Shown here in pieces: positions 55,617 through 64,000 of a stretch of 64,000 bases of DNA; position 1 is the stretch's first letter, and every line of letters starts with the position of its first letter. The position numbers and the translations under genes were made by a program. The DNA is taken from assembly GCA_000708835.1 (NCBI GenBank), contig DF236958.1, positions 134,860-198,859 of the forward strand, in the 5' to 3' direction. The notes under the pieces are model-generated. The model was not told the DNA's origin. It did no database searches and saw only the letters and a program-made list of their open reading frames with translations. The DNA comes from Klebsormidium nitens (Eukaryota; Streptophyta; Klebsormidiophyceae; Klebsormidiales; Klebsormidiaceae).

Positions 55617-58600
55617 TCAGCCTGACTCCTCGGTGAGGGTGGCTCTGATGCGATTGGGGCTGATTATTGGTTGACCGCCATCTTGGCAAGCGACCATTGT
55701 CTTCACATGCTCAAACTCGTCATCCTGCACGGGAAGCAGCGGAGGAGTCAGTTGCTTCTTACGCGTGGAGGGTTGGGTCTCCTGAAGATTCTGGGCAATA
55801 CTTGGCATCCTTAGCAAACGCAGACAGAGAATCAGGAGCGGAAGTAATCAGGCACGGCCTTCTTCTGTACCTAGTAGCAAGTTCTTTGCACGCTTCGCTG
55901 AGCTGTCCATATTTTCAATGCGGAGAAGAAAAGCGGATTCCAAGAACTGATGGACCAATGCACCTTGACGATCGCGATCTGGATCCTTCAAAGTTGGGTA
56001 TATTTCAATCGTGTTTGCGGGCCGACTTTAGTTCAAGCTCCACGCATCGAGGTTTTTGTTAAGGAGGAGATCGACCTCTGTCAATCGCCCGAGGTGAACT
56101 CCCTTGCTGTTCAACGACTCACAGCTACTTAATAAACCCGCGAAAGATAATAACAGCTGCAACGGGCCCTATACTTCTGTGGAGGCCCGGTGATCAATCC
56201 GACACGGAAACGTGCGGATCTGTCGCGCCAAGATCCTTCCACCGTATGGTAATTTCCGGTTCCAGAACTTGGGCGGACGATGATCATAGAGAAGTTAAAA
56301 GGAGAAGCCTGATCCGGGCGGACGAGGTGCCTTACCCGGATGTTGCAGAACACGTCGTATAGATTGTCCACTTTGGGTCGCCGGGTGGCTGGTCGGCGGC
56401 TGGTCTGGAACTCGTCAAACCTGAAAATGACGAATGGAGGACAGAATGAGTGACGTCGATTGAGTAGAAATGTAGAAACTCAATATACTCCAATAATAAC
56501 GGGGCTAACGTATTCAAAGCTATTGCATACACAGGCGGGTCGGACACGGGAGAAACGCCTTTGCTGGGCGCCTGGACTTCTACGTCGGGGGTGGCGAAGT
56601 CAGCAGATGATCGTCGATCCACAGAAATTACGTTTTTCGAGACTGCCATTCAAGACCAACTGTGAGTCTACTACTGTTTGCGCAGAAATGGCCAGGGAGA
56701 ACAAGCCGAGTACATCTCCTCGCCTCCTTACGGATTACAAGAAACGAAACCATACGGGAATACGAGAAACGAACCGTTTCAAACTTGGTCTGTTATCAGC
56801 AAGATAAATTCCTCCACTCGAAGAAAGAAAAAGCTCTCTGTGACTCGGAAAGGATCAACCACCGTCGCTTCCGGTCAAAACGCATTGCGCTCACATGTAG
56901 AGGTCCTCGCCCCGGTAGTACTCGACGGCGACTGGTGACGGCGGAAGTGACATCAGCAGCTCCTTGTTGGCCTCAGCAAACTCCTCATATGTATCAACTG
57001 CACAGACCATAGGGGGTTCAGCAGAGTTGCGAACTTGGACGGGGTCGAACTTTCCGGGGGATGTCGAGATTGGGAAAAAGGCGGCGGCAGTGCCCTGCGT
57101 TATACTTAGCCCGAAACATTTGATGAGAAACAGTTGATGGTAAACCTGCATTCAAAACGGGTCCTCAGGGCTGACCATCCGTTCAACTGCTGAAAGCCCG
57201 CATACCAAGCAACCGTCCTTAGCTTCAAGGAGGAGACAGACGGGAATTGGAAAAGGGTCTTGTTCCCGCAAGGGGGCAGAGGGGCGGGTTTGGATGATCG
57301 CGCCTACCTGCGTGGAACTCAATGAGCTCAGAAAAGTTGTAGGCCACCTTGGGCGAGACCAGGAAGAGGAAGTTTAGGATCTGCAAACAGAGAAGGCAAA
57401 GAACCCATCATGGATTGCTAGCCCACTCTTTTGTCCACATCACGAAGAAGCAGGGGGCGGTCTGCTTTTCACGGACCCTATTTGTCATGTCAACGGTCAG
57501 ATATCAAGGGAGCCCGTTTGTACAGGCGCAAGCCTTGCTGAATCGAGGCACTTTCTACAACGGGGGGACAGTGCGCAGTTTTTAAAGAGAGTTGGCCGAG
57601 GTTAAGGACGTTTGCGATGCGTACCCAGTAGTAGAAGAACGCCGCGTGCTGTCCAAAGAACCTGGAAAGGGACAACGGAGGGAGTTTTGGACCAGCACGG
57701 GGAGACACGGATCCTGCGAGCGCATGGGTTCGAGAACCTTATGCCAGTGGAAAACACGGGCTGATAACTTTTGTTACGTTCCTTAGCCTTGTTGGGATTG
57801 GACATGCGATGTACACACCCAGGCCGTGTTCCGACAAGGTAGAGCAGGCTTCAACGTGCGGCTTCACAGAAGATTGTCTGCGGTCAGTATCCAACGGTTC
57901 CTGGTGATAACAGAACCCCAAAGAACTTGTTCAGAGTTGTCGACCGGTAGAGACCAACGAAACATCCTGGACGGCTGGAAGCAGCATTAAGATCACAGTA
58001 CACAATTACTCCGTGACTCTTTGACGGAGATACTCTCGTCGTAGCATCGTAGGCAGTTCCGCTTGGCTCACCGGTCCACCCATTGGTTGTCTCCGCCCAG
58101 GCTCTCCATGATCTTGAGATGGTGCATCTCGTTCCACTCCTCTGCAAAGTGTACCTTGCGCACCTCTGCGCCCACGCGCCACCTACACAACATCACAATA
58201 GGAATCGGCGTACAGTTTCGTTTCTTCGTTGCAGTACAAATGGAATAGTGAATTGGCTTCAAGGGCTCCTCCTTTGAATGTTTTCCGAGGAGTTCAAATG
58301 GCGATTCGAAATCGGTTTTGGGATTGTTTCTTCTTTGAGTGTTCTCCGATGAGTGTTCTCCGAGAATCTCAAAATCGAGAGCCCTGGCCTCTCAGAAAGC
58401 ATGTGTGCTTACAGCTAATCCATGCGTTCGACTTAAACGCAGATTTCCCGCTTGCAAGCGAGAGCACGTCAGTTTCAATCGCAGCAGACTGGATGCTGCA
58501 TTCAGGCAGTCCAGGTTCCTCAGGCGTCACGGTCCTCAGAAAGCACTTGTTTTGCTGAAGCTCGGACGATGCAACGAGGCTTTTATTATTTGGAGTGCGT

Positions 58601-61439
58601 TGGCGTCCATGCGAATGGCCAGGCCACATGCGCAACTGGGGGGATTGGAAAGAGTGGTAATGAACGTCAGCTGAGCTGCCTCACCAGCCGAGAGTCTCGT
58701 AGAGGTGCAGCATGCTGATGTAGCTGAAGTAGGGCATGCGCGCCACTGTCTCGAGGAACCAGAAGCGCTGGATGGGCCGCCCGTTGAAGATGACGTCAAG
58801 TATCTGGAGAGCATGAGAAACGGGCTCAGCTCTTGGTGTTAGAGCCATCGCAGTTTTACAGCCGTCTCCTGAAATGTCCTCCGTTGAGACTGGCTTCTTC
58901 CCTATAAGTTCCGTTCAGCACAACGACCTGTCCTTACAGCTTTTGCGGCAACCAAACGCATTGGAACGGCAAATTGTTCCTCAGCCGCCACTAAGAACCC
59001 AACGCTAAGCCCGGAGTAAGCCCTGTACCCAATCATGATGCACATAACAAACAAAAGACTAAAGCAACGGCTAGATCTGTCACACGACGACCAATTTTCT
59101 CGTGCCCGGCCAAATAGGTTATACAACGACCAGATAGCTTACCAGGCATAGGAAGTAGTATGGCCCAAGGATATACCAGGGCGCCTCGACAGCGGGTCGG
59201 CTCCTCTCGCGCTCCCACACCTTGTCGTTGCTCAGCTTCAGCTGGCTCAACTTCTTGCGCAGCTCGTCCATCTCGGCATTCCCGGCCTGTCCAAAAAACA
59301 AGATTCAATCAGAGAACAATCTGCTTCTTCGACGAGAGTTGACCGGAGCATTACCAGCCTGTCATAATGACGATTTCGAGCAGTGCGAATGTTCCTCGAG
59401 TTCATAGAACTCTTTCTCGTCGCTTGTGACGTGGCAATTGTGTCTCTTACCTTGCAAACGAGAAAGAAATGAAAACACTAGGTTCAATTGGGCCCACATG
59501 TTACCTTCGCTGTCGAGATCTTGAGCTCCAACTTATATAAAGTCTGGGTGCTTGCGTCAGTAACGGTTTCTTGCCGTATCTCGGAGCCTTTTTTAAACTT
59601 CCGTTGCACTTTTCCTTTCTGAATGATTCCATCATCACTCCCTTTGTCGTACTTCGTCCTAGCTAGCTTGAGTTTCAAACGGTCGAACGACCTCCTCAAA
59701 AGTCCAATTTGATTTCGAGAGGAGTTTAGGACAGAAGCTGCCCGAGTTTCCTTTTGATCAAAGTGGTGAGATGAAAGATGCGGATTACAGTGTATGGTTC
59801 ATGGCAGACGCTCTGGAGATTCGGATTGAATCGACGCTGACTTCATTCAGGTTCCCAGACCAGACCGAGATTGATGAGCTGCATAAAACTCTGAGCCAGC
59901 TGAAGCTGAACAACATGCGAAACTTCAACGATACTCACACAAGGACGAGTTGAAGTAGCAGAAAGAGAAACGAAGGATGTTTCGGATTGTCTAAGAGTTT
60001 CTTTCTCGATCAGGCCGATAATACCAAGATGGACGAGCCACAGACCAAAGTTGAGCTGGCAGGTGTCTTTCCACAAACACAAATGTGAGGCTTGCAATAC
60101 GAAAACTAGGACTTCCAAAATACTAAGGCCAACACTTTGTGCATGCTGAACAAGCTGAAAACTACATTAGAGGGAGCTTCACTCACCGGCCCCTCGATTG
60201 TCAGCTTGGCATACAGTCCCGTTTTGGTGAGTACTCTGTCAAGAATCCTGGCTTGGTCCAGCAAGAACCGTCCCACATAAGCTAGGGCCAGTGCCACAGG
60301 ACCCCTGTCAATGTCGTCTTCCTCAGGGTTGCTCAGCTGGGTGAACCGCACGTTCCTTCTGAGAGCCTGCAGGCAGTGAGAAGAACCTGCTTTGAGGAGC
60401 TGTGAACCGTCCCGGTTCGCAATGGGGCAAGCTTCAAAACGTATTGACTCCATATTCTCGCAGAATCACTGCCAAGCTGGTCGACCATAGATGAAAGGCC
60501 GTCTGAAAGAGTCATTGAAAGTACTTGATCGTTTGAGGAGCCGACATGAGACACATTCTGTTCGGAAAGTGCAGGTTCAAAGAACCAATCTGGCAGTATC
60601 ACGCAAGGCCTGGTCTGAAGTGGTTCAACAGCGAGTGCAGAAGATCAGCACATGGTTGCGCATGATACCTTTGCTCGTTTGGAAACAGCTGTTTAACCTC
60701 GATGGCAAATCAACAGGACTAAGAAACAATCAATGCAAACAGGGCACTCAAACACAGTTCGATGAGGAAAACAAAGAAGAAGAACCATGCTCACCTTCCA
60801 CTCCCTGGCAAAGTTTGTCAGCGCAAGGTCGATAACATTGCCTGGGACTGACGTTCCACTGGCAAGGAAAGTCGCCTGGAAGCCATAGTCAAATGCAAGC
60901 ACTTCCTGGCCCCGAATCTTCTTGATCTTCCCTTGCTCAGATGGAAGAGTTGTGACAGCAATAGAAGCAGGCTCCTTTCCGGCCTCGGCAACAAACCCAT
61001 CGGGTCCAATGGAGATCTCCTCATCTGCCTCGCTCTTGTCTTTGCTGTCCCAATGGGGGTCAGCCTTCTTTGCTGAGAAAGTCTCCTTGAAGTCAGGCTT
61101 CTCGGCTTCATCAATAACTGCCTTCTTCTCTGACTCTGAGGCAGTTTCTTTGTCCTTGAGGACCGGCGACACCTCAGCAGCGATGCGCGCCTTGCTGCCC
61201 CTCCGCAGTGCAGACTGTTTACTCTGCTTCGTTCCAAAGAGAGAGACCGCGCTTGTGAGTGCGTGCAGACTCGTGCAGCTTTGCACGCAGGCAAGTGAGG
61301 AGCTTGATTGCAGGCTGGCTTGGCAGCCGAAAGCTGCTGAAGTTGTGCTCCTCCTTGTAATGCCAACGTTGCTTCCAAACCCTAATCTGCTGAAAGTTGG
61401 AACAGCGGCCGCAGAAGCCATCTTGACAGCAAGCACCAT
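55617..61439 (-). CDS. PTOX: Plastid terminal oxidase (plastoquinol oxidase) with a long N-terminal extension
   Basis: Ten exons, minus strand: 61439-60795, 60366-60187, 59286-59143, 58803-58685, 58182-58072, 57661-57625, 57380-57308, 56997-56895, 56420-56336 and 55724-55617. Phases match, giving 534 residues. The enzyme oxidises plastoquinol with oxygen at the thylakoid, serving carotenoid synthesis and chlororespiration. Di-iron ligands are visible: Glu341 in FLETVAR, Glu381/His384 in EEWNEMHH, Glu433 in SELIEFHA, and Glu502/His505 in [10 protein letters not shown]. The sequence [20 protein letters not shown] is nearer the green-algal PTOX2 type than IMMUTANS (from memory). Residues 1-70 look like a plastid transit peptide; an alternative in-frame ATG at 61421 begins MASAAAV. 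About 320 residues precede the oxidase core, far more than in Arabidopsis (351 in total). Confidence 0.92.
59849..60062 (+). repeat. Two inverted degenerate copies of PTOX exon 3 start in intron 2
   Basis: PTOX exon 3 lies on the minus strand and reads [20 protein letters not shown]. On the plus strand, 59855-59920 reads [17 protein letters not shown] (bases gagccagctgaagctgaaca), and 60011-60060 reads [18 protein letters not shown] (bases caggccgataataccaagat). Both are therefore copies of the same exon edge, turned round and about 160 bases apart. The second keeps the acceptor-side CAG. Weaker candidates in the same sense as the gene lie near 59490-59535 and 59650-59690. Confidence 0.75.
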
Positions 61440-61846
61440 GCCTGCAACTGCACAAGACCTCTTCCCCTCAGCTGTCAAAGATTGGAAGCCCTAGGATCCT
61501 TGCAAAGACAAGCTCTGCCAGCAGCTGCCTGCTGGAAGCTGGCGCCTTCTTCTCGGGGCCGCGGCAGCTGAGCTTTTCACCTTCAGGGCTTTAAGAATTG
61601 AGCTGAACAGTGAAATGCGTGGCATATGACAGATCTCCAATGGCAACTCTTGGAGATGAGGCAGGTACATACCAGGGTACGTTCTACAGCTGCCGGTACG
61701 TAACCGGAGACTCACTGTCTGACGTGCTACTAAGTGTCCAGCGTGGCAAGTTAAGTTAGAACTTTCAAACCAGAAGAATGGCACAGAGTCGCATGGACTG
61801 ACACGTCGGACGATACGCAGTGCTTATGCACAACTACCGTCGCAAT

Positions 61847-62583
61847 CCCGTGGGGATAGTCGCAACCCAGGCCGATTGAAATCCAGGCCCGAATTCTTCG
61901 GGCGATCCAGGTGGTTCAGAGTTGGGGCCAAAATTTAGGGTTTGACGTGTGTTTGAAACTTTCGTCAGTGTCGCCTGAGCCAGCCTCCCGACTAGTCCGG
62001 GGCCGGACATCCACATACGCCTTCGCAAACCGAGTGCAGCTGCTCTGGGCAGACTTGCCCTTGTATTTACAGCTTATGAGAGGAATTTTAATTACCGCGG
62101 AATGTGACTGTTACTGCTACTGTTACTGTTACTGCTACTGTGACTGTGACTGTGACTGTGACTGTAACTGTACCGGTATTAGTGTAACTGTTGGAAGTTT
62201 AATTTCTGTGCCCTGTGGTTAGCTACGTAAGTAGTTCAGTGTGGTTGTAGCTGTAACTGTAAATGTAACTGTAACTGTATCCGTCACTGTGTCACTGTGA
62301 CTGTGACTAGGTTACTGTAACTGTAACTGTAACCGTGGTCCTTAATTTTGTAACTGTGCTTGTCAGGCCTGCTTATAGCTGCAGCGGTCAGCCGCCCGGT
62401 TATATGTTTGAGGCGACCGGTCGTACGGGCCCGAGTCTGGCCCAAGGGGCAGGGTAAAACCAGGCTGTGACCAGTAACCAGGGGTGTCAGGGTGTTAACC
62501 CGTAAAAAGTATAAACGGCCTGGATCGTCCGGCCTGGATCGGCCTGGATTTCAATCGGCCTGGATTGCTACTATCCCCCGTGA
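61847..62583. mobile_element. Inverted-repeat element of about 735 bp carrying a microsatellite
   Basis: The left arm at 61847-61910 (cccgtggggatagtcgcaac..., caggccgattgaaatccagg) is the near-perfect reverse complement of the right arm at about 62520-62583 (ggcctggatttcaatcggcc ... actatccccc). Over the outer 40 bases I count only a few mismatches. No transposase frame and no clear target-site duplication were seen. It fits a MITE-like element lying between two divergent genes. Confidence 0.72.
62104..62360. repeat. Hexanucleotide microsatellite (TGTAAC/TGTGAC type)
   Basis: A run of six-base units, mainly tgttac, tgctac, tgtgac and tgtaac, with interruptions. It forms two blocks, about 62104-62175 and 62249-62340. 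It lies inside the inverted-repeat element. One frame would give a Cys-Tyr/Cys-Asp repeat, but nothing suggests translation. Confidence 0.9.
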
Positions 62584-62753
62584 CGTCTTGCAAATGGTAG
62601 CACACTGCTCTTCAACTAAAAGTTCTGGCTCTTCTGCATTGGCTCTCGTTGATTGTGAAAAAGCGTTGTTTGCTGACTCCAGTCAGTAAATCTTTTTATG
62701 TATCTAAGGGCTCTTCAGCAGCTTCACGTCCTCCAAAGAGCACATCAAGTACG

Positions 62754-63819
62754 ATGGCGGATGCTGCAGGTGCGGAGGCTGGCGGGAGCGCCATTGCAGT
62801 GCCCGGCAGCGAGACGGACAAGCTGGCTGGATCGTTTGGAGGGTGAGTTTGGGTTGCGCAACTTAAGAAACAACGTTCTTTGCCCAATGGCAGAATTTGG
62901 TAATGGTGGCTTTTGCTGGTTTTTAATTGCTTACTTTTTCCACAGCAGCAGCAAATGTGGTCCCACTTTTTGCTGTCAAGGTGGCTTATTAGACCCTGTC
63001 GAAGTTATTTTTGATGCGCCACCAATTGTAGATTGAGGCTTTTAAATCCTGAAAGTGGTGCTGGTGCGATGGCTGGAATCAGTGCACCACCTAATACGAA
63101 GGGTTTTCAAAGGGATTGGGAACGTTTTTGCAAGCCAACTAGTGCTCTCAAGGCTGTATTCAAATGCATATGAGGTGACCCAATTGTCCTGACCAATCAC
63201 GGCAGATTTCTACTTTTGCTGCTGATTTGTCTGGCATTCATTTGTACGGTAGCCTTGTGATCGAAGCTTTTTGTGAGTGTCCCGGGGTCCATTCCTCGGT
63301 TATTCATGTCTAACTTTTCAGTCAGCTTGCAATCCCTGCTCTCCATAAAAAAGGTGAAATGGGTGACTTTGCCTATAGGAACAGACTTGTCCGGCATCAC
63401 CGGGGGGCTCAAGACAGACGGAGAACGTCTTGAATATCGTCACTCCCGCTCATGTGGAGTCCCGTATGGGTTTTGGGTTCTCTGGATTGTTACTATTGTA
63501 TCTTTCGGACAAGCAAGAGGGGAAATGAAAAAGACTCCATTCTGGTTGCAAAATCTCACTTTAATGGATTCCGACTTCGTTGAGAGCGGCTTAACGTTGT
63601 CCAAACAGCGCTGTCTTTCTTTCATCGCTGAGCAGATTCCTCATTATTCCCTCTTCATTCATCTGCAGGCTCTCAATCGATGAGCGCTTTGCGTTAGCCC
63701 GGAGCGTTGGGGAGGAGTGCATCCAAGAGGACGAACTTTGGAACCTGCTTCTGAAGAAGCCCACGCCCCCCGTCTGCTACGATGGGTTTGAACCCAGTGG
63801 CAGGGTCCATATTGCGCAG
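62754..63819 (+). CDS. Cytosolic tyrosyl-tRNA synthetase, first two coding exons (continues past the window)
   Basis: Exon 1 is 62754-62842 (MADAAGAEAGGSAIAVPGSE...) and exon 2 is 63669-63819; the phase 2 junction matches. Exon 2 reads ERFALARSVGEECIQEDEL and then PVCYDGFEPSGRVHIAQ. YDGFEPSGRVHIAQ is the ATP-binding HIGH-like motif of eukaryotic/archaeal-type TyrRS, and the preceding RSVGEEC.Q.EEL block is typical of plant cytosolic enzymes. The enzyme charges tRNA-Tyr. The catalytic KMSKS-type motif and the rest lie beyond 64000. The donor after exon 2 is CAG|GTTGGT. Intron 1 (826 bases) contains nothing recognisable. Confidence 0.88.
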
Positions 63820-64000
63820 GTTGGTTCAGCGCAGCCTCTCCCCTCATGTGCATCGCCTGGTTGTATGTATCTGAAGCCGTGCTGAATCAAGTCCAAATAT
63901 TGCTTCCTGAACTTCTTACATTTCTGAGGTACTTGACAAAACTGCTGACTCCTAGTCGCCCTCCTGAGAGGAAAGCAAAGAGTCTCATGAATTGGACATG

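Larger units (their letters stand above)
61440..62753. promoter_or_regulatory. Divergent promoter region between PTOX and tyrosyl-tRNA synthetase
   Basis: Both 5' UTRs and promoters must lie here. A telo-box (tttagggttt, about 61936) occurs; such boxes are common near plant translation-related genes. Most of the region is taken up by an inverted-repeat element and a microsatellite (separate entries). Confidence 0.5.

Noticed and set aside
62104-62222. A Cys-Tyr/Cys-Asp repeat peptide encoded by the microsatellite
   Set aside because: Simple hexamer repeats are open in several frames by composition; nothing supports translation.

Overview
The window is a eukaryotic nuclear contig from the green plant lineage, most likely a streptophyte alga such as a Klebsormidium-type organism (inference; no species marker is present). 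The evidence is spliceosomal genes with short GT-AG introns and green-lineage proteins: a plastid terminal oxidase, a malate synthase with a peroxisomal tail, a LIP1-type GTPase, a plant PP2C-kinase fusion and a PPR protein with a possible transit peptide. No bacterial operon, CRISPR array, rRNA or tRNA gene was seen. Gene models were built by hand from splice consensus, exon phase and protein similarity; all multi-exon models below keep frame across every junction.

Layout. 152-971 (+) is the 3' end of a sulfotransferase. 2491-7417 (+) is a long PPR protein. 8809-12794 (+) is an SKP2A-type F-box/LRR protein whose first exon carries a PPR-like motif. 13746-16066 (-) is a DUF2306-like membrane protein. 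16702-17461 is a long inverted-repeat element. 19973-28731 (-) is an 11-exon PP2C-protein kinase fusion. 30272-35256 (+) is malate synthase. 36653-39081 (-) is a two-anchor membrane protein with a cadherin-like beta-sandwich. 40130-40453 (+) is a zinc-ribbon protein. 41914-46199 (-) is a LIP1-like GTPase, head-to-head with 47154-51894 (+), proteasome subunit alpha type-6. 53313-53543 (+) is a 76-residue membrane protein. 55617-61439 (-) is a plastid terminal oxidase, head-to-head with the 5' end of cytosolic tyrosyl-tRNA synthetase at 62754 (+), which runs off the window.

The genes are ordinary, mostly single-copy housekeeping genes with no shared pathway. The striking signal is in the introns: at least four genes carry degenerate extra copies of a neighbouring exon edge, including its splice site. 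There are five or six copies in the proteasome gene, two separate events in the PP2C-kinase gene, one in the PPR gene, and inverted copies in the plastid oxidase gene. Three inverted-repeat (MITE-like or fold-back) elements are also present, one inserted inside one of these exon-edge copies.
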